The notes: generated by a model not told the origin, from the sequence alone. Counted from the stretch's first letter, positions 10,824-19,572 are shown. The stretch: 64,000 bases of DNA from Streptomyces sp. NBC_01750 (GCF_035918095.1 NZ_CP109137.1:7566001-7630000); one strand, 5' to 3'. A program made the numbers and translations.

Positions 10824-11408
10824 ATGAGCTCTCCCGAAGAAGCAGCCACCCCGCTGCCGGATGTCGCGCCGCGGCTTCGAGATCTGCGCCGCCGCCGCGG
10901 CCTCACCCTGGAAGCCGCAGCCCAGCGTGCGGGGCTTTCTCCCGCCCACCTCTCCCGGCTCGAGACAGGCCATCGTCAGCCGTCGCTGCCGATGCTGCTC
11001 GGTCTCGCCAGACTCTACGGTTCGACAGTAGCGGAGCTCCTCGGCGAGCTCGCGCCGGAGCGCGAGCCGATCATCCGCGCCGGCAGCCGCGAGCCCTCCG
11101 AGGCGGACGGCTGGACCTACCACCAGACCGGCGGCGCCGGCCGGGCGATGCAGGCCCTGCGGCTGGTGGTCCCGTACGGCAGCCAGGGCGAGCTCGTCCG
11201 GGTGCACCCCGGGGAGGAGTGGCTCCATGTCCTCAAGGGCCGACTGCGCCTGAGTCTGGGTGACGCTGTCCACGAGCTGGCTCCCGGGGACAGCGCGCAC
11301 TTCGACTCACTGACCCCGCACCGCCTCGCGGCGGCCGGGCGTGAGGGGGCCGAGCTGCTGTTCGTCCACACACTGCTGCAGAGCCCCGACCTCCATGCGC
11401 ACAACTGA
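10824..11408 (+). CDS. XRE-family regulator with C-terminal cupin domain
   Basis: This 194-aa protein has an N-terminal helix-turn-helix (about residues 13-67: LRDLRRRRGLTLEAAAQRAGLSPAHLSRLETGHRQPS) and a C-terminal cupin (about 105-190, with HPGEEWLHVLKGRLRLSLGD and LAPGDSAHFDSLTPH). This is the XRE-cupin architecture of small-molecule-responsive repressors. The ATG at 10824 has GGAGG only one base upstream, too close for a normal Shine-Dalgarno, so initiation may be leaderless or weak. It follows hpnO by 58 bases across a palindrome and precedes a 50-aa membrane protein, an arrangement kept after the hopanoid cluster in other Streptomyces as I recall. Whether it controls the hopanoid operon is not shown. 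Confidence 0.9.
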   Translation: MSSPEEAATPLPDVAPRLRDLRRRRGLTLEAAAQRAGLSPAHLSRLETGHRQPSLPMLLGLARLYGSTVAELLGELAPEREPIIRAGSREPSEADGWTYHQTGGAGRAMQALRLVVPYGSQGELVRVHPGEEWLHVLKGRLRLSLGDAVHELAPGDSAHFDSLTPHRLAAAGREGAELLFVHTLLQSPDLHAHN

Positions 11409-11425
11409 CTTCAGAGAGGCCCGCG

Positions 11426-11578
11426 ATGTCCGAACGTAAGACCGCGATGACCAAAAGTGACAATGAAGAGCGGAAGTTTCCCCGAGGGCTGGTGATCCGG
11501 CTCTTCGCCTATCTGGTGGCGGGCCATCTGTTCGCCGGGTTTCTCTACCTTCTGTTCACGCTGGGCGGTCAGAGCTAG
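11426..11578 (+). CDS. Small single-span membrane protein (50 aa)
   Basis: The frame runs from ATG 11426 (MSERKTAMTKSDNEERKFPR) to TAG 11576-11578. A charged N-terminal 20 residues is followed by one hydrophobic segment (VIRLFAYLVAGHLFAGFLYLLF) and a short tail. It lies 17 bases after the XRE-cupin gene, preceded by TCAGAGAGGCC as ribosome site. It resembles the DUF6126-type small Streptomyces membrane proteins usually encoded beside such regulators; that family name is from memory. Function is unknown. An alternative start is the ATG eight codons in. Confidence 0.75.
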   Translation: MSERKTAMTKSDNEERKFPRGLVIRLFAYLVAGHLFAGFLYLLFTLGGQS

Positions 11579-11598
11579 CTCTCCGGCTCCGCGGTCGC

Positions 11599-12411
11599 CT
11601 ACGCCTCGTCGATGAGGCGTAGGCGCAGGCGCTCGCGTGTCTCCGGGGTGACCTTCAGGCCCTCGGTGAGGTACCGCTCCGTCGTGCCCCAGGTCTGCTC
11701 GATCGTCTCGAAGGCCGCCGCGAGGTACTCGGCGCGCGCGTCGAAGAGCGGGCTCAGTAGCTCCATCACTTCGGGGGACATCCCGGCCGGGGAGTTGTCG
11801 CTGCGGCGCACCAGGTAACGGCGGTGCGGGTCATTGGACTTGAGGTAGTCCGCCTCGATGGCCTCGCGCTCAACGCCGACCGCGAGCAGCGACACGGCGA
11901 TCGAAATGCCGGCGCGGTCCTTGCCCGCCGCACAGTGCATCAGTGCCGGAACGCTGTCCTCCGCGAGCGCGTGCAGTACGCGGCTGTGCTCGGCGGTGCG
12001 CTGCTTGACGATCGCCCGGTACGACGCCGACATCCGGCCCGCCGCCTTGCCGTCCGCGAGGATCGACTTCAGCTCGTCGAGATTACCCTCCCGGACCATC
12101 TTCCAGAACTGGGCGCCGTCGGCCGGGTCGGTGAGCGGCAGATTCACATTGCGCACGCCCGGCAGCTCGACGTCCGGGCCCTCCAGCTTCTGGTCCGCGG
12201 CATTGCGGAAGTCGAAGATCGTGTGCAGGCCAAGGGTGGAGAGGAACGCGGTGTCGCCCGCCGTGGCGCTGGCGAGATGGCCGCTGCGGAAGAGCTGTCC
12301 GAACCGCACCCGTCGGCCGTCCACGGTCGGCAGGCCGCCCACATCCCGGAAGTTGCGCACTCCGGACAGCTCAGGCTCTGTCGACGGGACCTGCGGCAGC
12401 TGCTGTGTCAC
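11599..12411 (-). CDS. Tyrosine-protein phosphatase (DSP/PTP-like, lipid or protein phosphatase)
   Basis: This is a single-domain phosphatase of 270 aa if translation starts at the GTG at 12411, chosen because GGAG lies five bases upstream. An upstream in-frame ATG at 12495 would add 28 Arg-rich residues. The P-loop is H159-C-A-A-G-K-D-R-A-G168 with C160 as nucleophile, the HCxxGKDR form seen in bacterial PTP/LipA-type enzymes. SGVRNFRDVGGLPTVDGRRVRFGQLFRSG is the usual N-terminal block. It is transcribed divergently from the alpha-galactosidase. The substrate cannot be inferred. Confidence 0.88.
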   Translation of the reverse strand: MTQQLPQVPSTEPELSGVRNFRDVGGLPTVDGRRVRFGQLFRSGHLASATAGDTAFLSTLGLHTIFDFRNAADQKLEGPDVELPGVRNVNLPLTDPADGAQFWKMVREGNLDELKSILADGKAAGRMSASYRAIVKQRTAEHSRVLHALAEDSVPALMHCAAGKDRAGISIAVSLLAVGVEREAIEADYLKSNDPHRRYLVRRSDNSPAGMSPEVMELLSPLFDARAEYLAAAFETIEQTWGTTERYLTEGLKVTPETRERLRLRLIDEA

Positions 12412-12593
12412 GGGGGCTCCTGAAGTGACAGCCGTCGGCGCTGCTCGCCGACGATGGCGCGTTTCCCGACGATACGACATTGCTTCATCGGGCAATCATC
12501 TCGGTCCGTTCCCGCAAGGGCGTTGCACCGGCGGCGGCTTCCGTCGGATGATGTTCGGGCCTGTGCGGACCTGTGAGAATCTGAGGGGTTGGG

Positions 12594-14687
12594 ATGATCG
12601 AGAGCGTTGGCAAGGGCCGTACGTGGGTTCTCTCCGGACCGACGAGCAGTTATGCGCTGTGCCTCACAGAAGCCGACGAACTGCTCCATCTCCACTGGGG
12701 GCCACGGATCTCCGGCGCCGACGCGGAGGCCCTCGCGGCCCAGAGCCTGCCGCCCTACTGGCCGTTCGAGTCACAGCTCGACGGACACGAGGAGTATCCC
12801 GTCGAGGGCGGGCCACGCTTCGTACGACCGGCGCTCTCCATCCGTACGGACACGGTGCGCGGCACCGAGTGGACCTTCGCCGGCGCGGAGAAGGTGGCCG
12901 GCGACGAGTTGAGGCTCCGCTTCACCGACGCCGTACACGGCCTCGGCCTCACCCTGCATCACCGGATGCGCGACGACACGGACGTCATCGAGCGCTGGGT
13001 CACCCTCACACATGAGGGCGAAGGCCCCGACCTGGAACTCCTGCGCGCCGACGCCGCCACGTGGACACTCCCGCAGCGCGACAGCTGGCGGCTCAGCCAG
13101 CTGCACGGCCGGTGGGCGGCCGAGTCGCTGCTCGTACGCTCGGAGCTGACGTACGGCGAGAAAGTGCTGAGCAGCAGGCGCGGCCACACCGGCCACCAGC
13201 ATCTGCCCTGGGTCGCGCTGGACGCGGAAGGGGCCACGGAGGAGCGGGGCGAGGTGTACGGCGTCGCCCTCGCCTGGTCCGGGTCCTGGCGGATCTCCGT
13301 GGCGCGGCTGCCCGACGGACTCGTACAGATAACCGGCGGGGCCGGCTACGACGACTCCGGGCTGCTGCGGCTCGCACCGGGCCAGTCGTACACCTCGCCC
13401 GTCTTCGCCGGACTGTGGAGCGAAGGAGGGTTCGGCGGATCCAGCAGGGCCTGGCACGCCTGGCAGCTGGCGCATGTGATCCCGGACGCCCAGGCCGACC
13501 GGCCCGTGCTCTACAACTCCTGGGAGGCCACCGGCTTCGATATCTCCGAGGAGCAGCAGCGGGCGCTCGCGCGGCGGGCCGCGGCCCTGGGCGTCGAGCT
13601 GTTCGTGGTGGATGACGCCTGGTTCGGGCAGCGCACCAGCGACCGCGCCGGACTCGGCGACTGGACCCCCAACGCCGAGCGCTTTCCGCGGGGGCTGGAG
13701 CCGCTCGCCGACGAAGTGCACGCGCTGGGCATGCAGTTCGGGATCTGGGTCGAGCCGGAGATGGTCAACGCCGACAGCGATCTCTACCGCGCGCATCCGG
13801 ACTGGGTCCAGCACCACCCGGGCCGGACACGGACGGAGTTCCGCAACCAGCTCGTACTGAACCTGGCGCGCGAGGACGTACAGGCCCACCTCTGGGAGCA
13901 GTTGGACGGACTGCTCGCCGGCGCGCCCATCGACTATGTGAAATGGGACTTCAACCGCTGTTTCACGGACGCCGGCTGGCCCGGCGAGAGATATCCGCAG
14001 AGGCTGTGGGTCGAGCATGTGCACGCGCTGTACGCGCTCCTCGACAGGCTGCGCGCCGCGCATCCCTCGGTCGCCTTCGAGTCCTGCTCGGGCGGCGGCG
14101 GCCGGATCGACCTCGGGATCCTCTCCCGCACCGATCAGGTGTGGACCTCCGACAACACCGATCCGCTGGACCGGCTCGCCATCCAGCAGGGCTTCACCCA
14201 GCTGCACCCGGTACGGGCCATGGCGGCCTGGGTGACCGACAGCCCCAACGTCCAGCTCAATGGCCGCGTGAGCACACTCCGTTTCCGCTTTGTGAGCGCC
14301 ATGGCAGGAGTGCTCGGAGTCGGCGGCGATCTCACCGAGTGGAGCGCGGAGGAGCTCGCCGAGGCACACGTCTGGGTGGAGCTCTACAAGAAGATCAGGC
14401 CTGTGGTGCAGCACGGCGAGCTGTACCGGCTGCGGGCGCCGGAGGGCGGACTGAGTGCCGTGCAGTACCTACGAGGTGACGAGACAGTCGTCCTCGCCTG
14501 GCTCCAGGCGCAGCACTACGGCGAACAGCCGCCCAGGCTCAGGCTGCGCGGGCTCGATCCGGCAGCCGTGTACGAGTGCCCGGACTCCGGTGCTGCGCAT
14601 CGCGGATCCCTGCTGCTGCACCAGGGGCTGCACACCGGACTGAAGGGGGACATGGACGCCACGGTGATCCGGCTCCGGCGCCGCTGA
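12594..14687 (+). CDS. Alpha-galactosidase, glycoside hydrolase family GH36
   Basis: This 697-aa cytosolic enzyme has no signal peptide. The family signature is complete. The nucleophile is D452 in YVKWDFNR. The acid/base is D520 in VWTSDNTDPLDRL. ESCSGGGGRIDLGIL precedes it, and FVVDDAWFGQR and FGIWVEPEMVN mark the barrel. It releases alpha-linked galactose from oligosaccharides such as melibiose or raffinose. The ATG at 12594 follows GAGGGGTTGGG. There is no transporter or sugar regulator next to it, so it looks monocistronic. Confidence 0.95.
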   Translation: MIESVGKGRTWVLSGPTSSYALCLTEADELLHLHWGPRISGADAEALAAQSLPPYWPFESQLDGHEEYPVEGGPRFVRPALSIRTDTVRGTEWTFAGAEKVAGDELRLRFTDAVHGLGLTLHHRMRDDTDVIERWVTLTHEGEGPDLELLRADAATWTLPQRDSWRLSQLHGRWAAESLLVRSELTYGEKVLSSRRGHTGHQHLPWVALDAEGATEERGEVYGVALAWSGSWRISVARLPDGLVQITGGAGYDDSGLLRLAPGQSYTSPVFAGLWSEGGFGGSSRAWHAWQLAHVIPDAQADRPVLYNSWEATGFDISEEQQRALARRAAALGVELFVVDDAWFGQRTSDRAGLGDWTPNAERFPRGLEPLADEVHALGMQFGIWVEPEMVNADSDLYRAHPDWVQHHPGRTRTEFRNQLVLNLAREDVQAHLWEQLDGLLAGAPIDYVKWDFNRCFTDAGWPGERYPQRLWVEHVHALYALLDRLRAAHPSVAFESCSGGGGRIDLGILSRTDQVWTSDNTDPLDRLAIQQGFTQLHPVRAMAAWVTDSPNVQLNGRVSTLRFRFVSAMAGVLGVGGDLTEWSAEELAEAHVWVELYKKIRPVVQHGELYRLRAPEGGLSAVQYLRGDETVVLAWLQAQHYGEQPPRLRLRGLDPAAVYECPDSGAAHRGSLLLHQGLHTGLKGDMDATVIRLRRR

Positions 14688-15119
14688 GTGAGCGCGGCCG
14701 CTTCGGCCCGGCTGACAGGAGCGGACCCGGCTACAACGCATTCCGGTGGCTGCTCCGGCTCAATCCCCGACGAAATTCCGATGGGCGTGGCATGAATTGG
14801 GCAGTAAGGGGGATCGCAGGCTATAAACAGACCATTTCCATTAAATGCCTGTTATGTCCGAATTGGACGATTAGGCATAACGTGCCCCGCCTGTAGGGGA
14901 GTGGGGGCGTGGCCCGTGAGCGGGATCATATTCGTGACGGTGCGCGACGGTGCGACGGGGGTTAATTCCGTTGCCTGGGCGGACGGCGAAGATCATCTAT
15001 TTACGGAGGGTGACGGGAATTTCGCGGCGATATCAGACGGATCATTGGCGGGCGAAAGCGACAGCTTGTCCCGGTCCACCCATTCGTTTACGGTCACGAC
15101 CAATCCGGACGGACCGCCT
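14688..15119. other. Long AT-richer intergenic leader region
   Basis: I see no convincing gene here. The segment 14800-15010 is clearly richer in A+T than its surroundings and probably holds the promoter for the riboswitch-controlled LysM/M23 gene. An imperfect inverted repeat lies at 14845-14878: ATGCCT with AGGCAT, and GTCC with GGAC around GAATT. It may be an operator or the terminator of the alpha-galactosidase transcript. Confidence 0.5.
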
Positions 15120-15290
15120 AATCCTGCCGCCGTCCGGAATTCCACCCAACAACGTGCGGCAGGAGCGGGGGACCCAGGTAGTACGCCGATTCCGGACTTC
15201 CGGACGGCTTGGGGTGAAGTCGCGCAACTGCGCGGCCGGGCATCTCCAGCCCGAACCCGACAGCTCACCACGCCGGCGCCGGAGAGGAAT
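15120..15290 (+). promoter_or_regulatory. ydaO/yuaA-type cyclic di-AMP riboswitch
   Basis: The leader of the LysM/M23 gene carries the conserved blocks of the ydaO motif in order. They are GTGCGGCAGGAGCGGGGGAC at 15154-15173, TTGGGGTGAAG at 15209-15219, a variable GC stem (GCGCAACTGCGC), and CATCTCCAGCCCGAACCCGA followed by CAGCTCACC at 15241-15269. It ends just before GGCGCCGGAGAGGA, which is also the ribosome site. In actinobacteria this element switches off cell-wall hydrolase and resuscitation genes when c-di-AMP is high. The 5' boundary is approximate. The match to the class is strong by eye. Confidence 0.9.
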
Positions 15291-15295
15291 TCGCC

Positions 15296-16282
15296 ATGCC
15301 CAAGAAGGGCAAGCACCGCCGCCCCAAGGTCAGCCCGATCACGCGCGGATTCGTCACCGCCGGTACGGGTGGCGCCGCCATCGCACTTCCGCTGATAGGC
15401 GCCGCCGGCGCCCACGCGGCGGAAAAGGCCGCTCCGGCCGTGGCCCCGGAAAAGGCTGTGACCGCCGCCGCATCCTCTCCTTTCTCTGCCGGGTCCGCCG
15501 CCGCGACCCACGTGGCGCAGAAGAAGGCCTCTCCCACCACGTACTCAGTCGTCCCCGGCGACTATCTGGCCAAGATCGCCGACGAGCACGATGTCCGCGG
15601 CGGCTGGAAGAAGCTGTACGCGGACAACCGGGAGCGGGTCGGCGACAACCCGTCGCTGATCCACCCCGGGCTCAAGCTCACCCTCGGCGCGAAGGCGAAG
15701 GCTCCGGAGAAGTCGCAGAGCCCGGCAAGCCCGGAGCGGTCCTCCTCGAAGCCGTCCTCCTCGAAGCCGTCCTCGGACTCGGGCTCCTCGGACTCGGGCT
15801 CGGCCGTGCAGTCCTCCGCGCCGTCCTCGTCCGGCGACTCGGCGAGCAGCGGCGCCGCCACGCAGACCAGCGCCTCCGGCTTCACCACCCCCGTCGACGG
15901 CGCGACCGTCATCACCCCGTACCACCTCGCCGGCGCCATGTGGTCCAGCGGTTACCACACCGGTCTCGACTTCGCGGCATCCTCCGGCACGACCGTCAAG
16001 GCAGTCGGCCAGGGCACCGTCGTCTCCGCCGGCTGGGCCGGTGCGTACGGCAACCAGATCGTCATCCAGCAAAGCGATGGCACCTACTCGCAGTACGCCC
16101 ACCTCTCCTCCCTCGCCGTCTCCTCCGGCCAGAGCGTGAGCGGCGGCCAGCCGATCGGCCTCTCCGGCACCACCGGCAACTCCACCGGCCCGCACCTGCA
16201 CTTCGAGATCCGCACCGGCCCCAGCTATGGCTCGGACATCGACCCGGTGGCCTACCTGCGCCAGCACGGTGTCTCCATCTGA
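15296..16282 (+). CDS. Secreted LysM-M23 metallopeptidase (cell-wall endopeptidase)
   Basis: This 328-aa exported protein should cleave peptidoglycan cross-bridges. A Tat- or Sec-like N-terminus rich in Lys/Arg (MPKKGKHRRPKVSPITRG) is followed by a hydrophobic stretch ending AAGAHA. One LysM domain lies at about residues 82-130. A Ser/Lys-rich linker (135-195) follows. The M23/LytM domain has H221 and D225 (HTGLD) and H300/H302 (HLHFE) as zinc and catalytic ligands. The linker contains short repeats (SSKPSSSKPSSD, GSSDSGS) that are also DNA repeats. It is controlled by the riboswitch directly upstream, tying wall remodelling to c-di-AMP. Confidence 0.95.
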   Translation: MPKKGKHRRPKVSPITRGFVTAGTGGAAIALPLIGAAGAHAAEKAAPAVAPEKAVTAAASSPFSAGSAAATHVAQKKASPTTYSVVPGDYLAKIADEHDVRGGWKKLYADNRERVGDNPSLIHPGLKLTLGAKAKAPEKSQSPASPERSSSKPSSSKPSSDSGSSDSGSAVQSSAPSSSGDSASSGAATQTSASGFTTPVDGATVITPYHLAGAMWSSGYHTGLDFAASSGTTVKAVGQGTVVSAGWAGAYGNQIVIQQSDGTYSQYAHLSSLAVSSGQSVSGGQPIGLSGTTGNSTGPHLHFEIRTGPSYGSDIDPVAYLRQHGVSI

Positions 16283-16309
16283 TCCGGCCGATGCGCGTCG
16301 TCGCCCTTC

Positions 16310-16344
16310 CTCCCCTCGTGCCGCCGCCCGCGGCGTGGGGGGAG
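16310..16344 (+). terminator. Hairpin after the LysM/M23 gene
   Basis: CTCCCC (16310-16315) pairs with GGGGAG (16339-16344) and GCCGC (16320-16324) with GCGGC (16330-16334), around a 5-base loop. It lies 28 bases after the stop, with a weak T-rich tail further on. A factor-independent terminator without a T-run is plausible for Streptomyces. Confidence 0.5.
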
Positions 16345-16452
16345 TCGGCGTATTCCGGGTTGGACGAATCTTGACCGGTGGTCTATATCACCCCTCGTCA
16401 ACCCCTCCTTACGGTCGCGTAGGTCACATCCGTAAGGGAAAAATGAGGTCTC

Positions 16453-17244
16453 GTGGCAGACGATTCGAGAACAGAGAACAGTGGCGTATTCGGGTCGTAC
16501 GCGGCGATCGGTGACAGCTTCACCGAGGGCGTCGGCGACCCGGGCCCCGACGGGATGTACGTCGGCTGGGCGGACCGGTTCGCGGTCCTGCTCGACGACC
16601 GGATGCCGGAGCACACCTTCCGGTACGCCAATCTCGCCGTACGCGGCCGTCTCCTTGACCAGATCGTCGAGGAACAGGTCCCGCGGGCGAAGGAACTCGC
16701 CCCGGATCTGGTGACCTTCTGCGCAGGCGGCAATGACATCATCCGGCCCGGCAGCAACCCCGACGACGTGGCCGAGCGCTTCGAGCGGGCCGTCGCCGAC
16801 CTCACCAGCTCGGTCGGCACCGTCATGGTGACCACCGGCTTCGACACCCGTGGCGTGCCGGTACTGCGTCATCTGCGCGGCAAGATCGCCACGTACACCG
16901 CGCATGTACGGGCCATCGCCGACCGCTACGACTGCCCCGTACTCGACCTGTGGTCGCTCAAGTCCATCCAGGAAAGGCGGGCTTGGGACGCCGACCGGCT
17001 GCATCTGTCGCCCGAGGGCCACACCCGGGTCGCACTGCGTGCCGCCCAGGTGCTCGGACTCGAGGTGCCCGCCGACCCCGACCAGGCGTGGCCGCCCCTG
17101 CCGCCGCGCGGACCGTTCGAGGTGCGCCGCGACGACATCAACTGGGCGCGCGAGCACCTGGTGCCGTGGATCGGACGACGGCTGCGCGGCGAGAGCTCCG
17201 GCGACCATGTCGAGGCCAAGCGCCCGGACCTGCTGCCTCTGTGA
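16453..17244 (+). CDS. SGNH/GDSL-family hydrolase
   Basis: This 263-aa intracellular esterase-like protein has block I AIGDSFTEGVGDPGPDG with the nucleophile Ser, block III FCAGGNDIIRPG with the Gly/Asn oxyanion region, and block V DRLHLSPEGHTRVA with the DxxH pair. The GTG at 16453 is preceded by ATGAGGTCTC. Its stop overlaps a GTG that begins a decayed short-chain dehydrogenase frame, so the two were once co-translated. Substrate unknown. Confidence 0.9.
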   Translation: MADDSRTENSGVFGSYAAIGDSFTEGVGDPGPDGMYVGWADRFAVLLDDRMPEHTFRYANLAVRGRLLDQIVEEQVPRAKELAPDLVTFCAGGNDIIRPGSNPDDVAERFERAVADLTSSVGTVMVTTGFDTRGVPVLRHLRGKIATYTAHVRAIADRYDCPVLDLWSLKSIQERRAWDADRLHLSPEGHTRVALRAAQVLGLEVPADPDQAWPPLPPRGPFEVRRDDINWAREHLVPWIGRRLRGESSGDHVEAKRPDLLPL

Positions 17245-17672
17245 CAGCGGACGGCTGGGGCGTAGCGGACCTGCCCCGGCTCACCGGACGTACGGCCCTG
17301 GTCACCGGTGCCCGCCGCGGGATCGGCCTCGCGGTCGCCACGGACTCGCCGGAGCAGGAGCGCGGCTGCTCCTTTGCGCCCGCGACCCGGAGCGCGGTGC
17401 GGCCGCCGTCGAGCGGCCGCACCGGCAGTGATCGCGCCGCCCCGCCGCCGCACCGGATCATCAACTGCGCGGTGCGCACCTTCGGTTCGGACGCTGCGGG
17501 CGGCGCCCTCCCGGCGCTGCGGGCCGCCGCCGACCCGGACGCGCGGGCCGGGGAGCACTACGGCCCTTCCGGCCTCGGCTCCTTCGAAGGCGCGCCGAAG
17601 CACACCACGTTCTCCGCGCGCACAGGATCCCGCGGTCGCGCGCCGGCTGTGACAGGTGTGGCGCGAGGCTGA
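17241..17672 (+). pseudogene. Decayed short-chain dehydrogenase (SDR)
   Basis: The frame opens with GTG overlapping the preceding stop (GTGA). It gives LPRLTGRTALVTGARRGIGL, the Rossmann N-terminus of an SDR (TGxxxGIG). After about 17345 the SDR-like sequence (GAGARLLLCARDPERGAAAV) continues in a different frame, so there is a frameshift. Near 17490-17590 the original frame again reads ALPALRAAADPDARAGEHYG and PSGLGSFEGAPKH, the far C-terminal part of retinol-dehydrogenase-like SDRs. The YxxxK active site and about 150 intervening residues are missing. One frameshift plus a large deletion makes this a pseudogene. Confidence 0.8.
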
Positions 17673-17750
17673 CAGGGCTCGCCTTTCCCGCCCCGTACGA
17701 CGACTGAGGCCGTGCGACGAATGAGGCTCGGTGGCGTACGAACCGGTGCG

Positions 17751-18704
17751 TCAGACCACGACCGACGACAACAGTTCGGCCGGTCCGATCAGCGCCGTAC
17801 TGCCCTCGCCCGTACAGGCATGGGCACCGGCCACCGCACCCAGCCTCGCGCTCTCCTCCAGATCGCGGCCCGACAGCTGCCCGTACAGAAAGCCGCAGAC
17901 GTAGGCGTCACCCGCGCCGTTGGAGTCGACCACCGGAGCGGGCGGGACGACCGCCGGGACCGGGCGCGGGGTGCTTCCCCCGTCGCGGCTGAGGAGATAC
18001 GAGCCGCCGGCACCCGCCGTCGCGACCACCGCCCGCGCCCGGCCGTCGCGCAGGATCTCCCGCATCACCGACGCTATCCGCTCGCCCGCGCCGGCAGCGC
18101 TGAGGAAGACCAGGTCCGAGCGGAGTGCGAACTCCTTCTGGTGGTCGGCCAGTCCGTCCCAGTCGTGCAGATCGGTGGAGACCGGCACACCCAGCGCTTC
18201 GATGTCGTCGTAGAGGAACCGCGCGAAGTTCATGATCGAGAGATGGATGTGGCGAGCGCGACGCAGATGAGGGAGGTAGAAGTCGCGCGGCATCCGCAGC
18301 TCGCCGGGATCCCGGGCGTCGTAGAAGGACATCCGACGGCCCGCCGGGTCGACGAGGTTGACCGCGCGCCGCGTCCCCGCCGGCGAGATCAGAGGCTCGA
18401 AATTCACGCCCCCCGAGGCGAGTTGCTCCCTGACCTGACGGCCCGGCCAGTCGTCGCCGATGTAGTCGATGAGGGTGGCATTCAGCCCGAGGGCCCGGCA
18501 GCCGAGGGCCACATTGCCACCGGTGTGGCCCGGCCATTCACGGATCGGGCCGACGCCGACCGAATCCGCGAGCGGGACCGGCAGGGAGTCGACACGGACG
18601 ACCGTGTCCACACCGCTGCCGCCGACCACCAGCACATCGTGCGGGAGGCGATCCGTCGGCTGTTCGGGCTGCTGATACGTCTGATGCTGCGACTGGTGAG
18701 ACAC
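17751..18704 (-). CDS. PfkB/ribokinase-family carbohydrate kinase
   Basis: This 317-aa kinase has the N-terminal PfkB signature GHTGGNVALGCRALGLNATLIDYIGDD and the C-terminal signature with catalytic base D260-S-N-G-A-G-D266 (VVDSNGAGDAYVCGFLYG). Ser replaces the usual Thr in DTxGAGD, which is tolerated in the family. The first 20 or so residues are Gln/His-rich and may precede the true start, although this ATG is the first available. It is likely to phosphorylate a sugar or nucleoside; no neighbour reveals which. A TetR gene on the same strand lies upstream. Confidence 0.88.
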   Translation of the reverse strand: MSHQSQHQTYQQPEQPTDRLPHDVLVVGGSGVDTVVRVDSLPVPLADSVGVGPIREWPGHTGGNVALGCRALGLNATLIDYIGDDWPGRQVREQLASGGVNFEPLISPAGTRRAVNLVDPAGRRMSFYDARDPGELRMPRDFYLPHLRRARHIHLSIMNFARFLYDDIEALGVPVSTDLHDWDGLADHQKEFALRSDLVFLSAAGAGERIASVMREILRDGRARAVVATAGAGGSYLLSRDGGSTPRPVPAVVPPAPVVDSNGAGDAYVCGFLYGQLSGRDLEESARLGAVAGAHACTGEGSTALIGPAELLSSVVV

Positions 18705-18761
18705 AGTTGCCCAGTATGGGGGCTGCGGGCCCGGGCGTTCAGCCGTTCGTCGTTCAGGCGT

Positions 18762-19382
18762 TCAGCGTGCCGCGGCGGTCAGTGCGTCACGGTGGACGCC
18801 GAGCTCACGGGCGAGCGCGTCGTCCGTCCACTGCAGCATCGCGGCGCGCGACAGCGACCCCGCGTACGAAGTCATCTGCACGGCGAGCCCGTCCAGGAAT
18901 GCCGTCAGCCGCCAGGCCGTTGCCGCCGGGTCCTCGCACGGGAACTCGCCCGCCGCCGCACCCTCCGCGATGACCTCGGTCAGGGCCGCCTTCCACTGCT
19001 GGTCCAGATCGCGGGCGACGTCCCGCAGCGCCGGCTCGCGCAGCGCGGCCGCCCAGCCCTCGATCCACAGCCGCCAGCCCTTGGCCTGTCCGGTCGGCGC
19101 GTACCAGCGGACCGCGGCGCGCAGCCGGCGCAGTGCCGAGGTGCGGCGGCCCAGCAGTTTGCGCAGATGCGCGAGGTCACCGTCGGCGGCGTAGGCGAAG
19201 GCGGCCGCGACCAGCTTCTCCTTGGTCGAGAAGTGGTAGAGCACCAGGGCATTGCTCACACCGAGGGCCGACGCGACGTCGGCGATCCGCACGGCCGCCA
19301 CACCGTGTTCCTCGATCTGTTCGACGGCAGCCCTCAGCAGCTCTTCCCGCCGCTCCGCCACGCTCAACCGGACTCTTGTCAC
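18762..19382 (-). CDS. TetR-family transcriptional regulator
   Basis: This 206-aa protein has an N-terminal HTH (about residues 8-55: ERREELLRAAVEQIEEHGVAAVRIADVASALGVSNALVLYHFSTKEKLVAAAF) followed by an all-helical ligand domain. The GTG start at 19382 has GGTG upstream. A compact palindrome (TCACCGCCGGTGA, 19420-19432) lies 38 bases upstream and could be its operator. It sits between the PfkB kinase and the amino-acid dehydrogenase operon, both on the same strand. The target is not evident. Confidence 0.88.
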   Translation of the reverse strand: MTRVRLSVAERREELLRAAVEQIEEHGVAAVRIADVASALGVSNALVLYHFSTKEKLVAAAFAYAADGDLAHLRKLLGRRTSALRRLRAAVRWYAPTGQAKGWRLWIEGWAAALREPALRDVARDLDQQWKAALTEVIAEGAAAGEFPCEDPAATAWRLTAFLDGLAVQMTSYAGSLSRAAMLQWTDDALARELGVHRDALTAAAR

Positions 19383-19419
19383 ATCGTCACCCTACACAGG
19401 CGATCTTGGATATCATCCC

Positions 19420-19432
19420 TCACCGCCGGTGA
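19420..19432. promoter_or_regulatory. Short palindrome upstream of tetR
   Basis: TCACCG-C-CGGTGA is perfectly symmetric and lies 38 bases before the tetR start. It may be a TetR autoregulatory operator, or a short stem ending the upstream minus-strand operon. Evidence is symmetry and position only. Confidence 0.35.
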
Positions 19433-19572
19433 CGGTGGCCCGCCCACGTGGGCGATCTGCACGGCCCCGCCGCCGCCTTGGTCCTGTGAGCCGGTCCCAT
19501 CGCCTCGAGGACGGGCGGATACCCGGTGCCGCGAGCGGCTTCGGCGGCCGCCTCGGCGAGCGAAGCCGTCAT
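19420..19572 (-). CDS. Possible 50-aa ORF or frameshifted remnant downstream of the dehydrogenase
   Basis: An ATG at 19572 overlaps the dehydrogenase stop (ATGA), as for a co-translated third operon gene. It reads MTASLAEAAAEAARGTGYPP and then VLEAM. After that the composition turns Arg/Pro-rich. The alternative frame gives TGSQDQGGGGAVQIAHVGG, which looks more protein-like, suggesting one lost base near 19495. It is either a tiny protein or a decayed N-terminus. I do not recognise the family. Confidence 0.35.
   Translation of the reverse strand: MTASLAEAAAEAARGTGYPPVLEAMGPAHRTKAAAGPCRSPTWAGHRHRR

Noticed and set aside
12411..12495. Upstream ATG start for the phosphatase
   Set aside because: The added 28 residues are Arg-rich with no conservation, whereas the GTG at 12411 has GGAG at the right distance.
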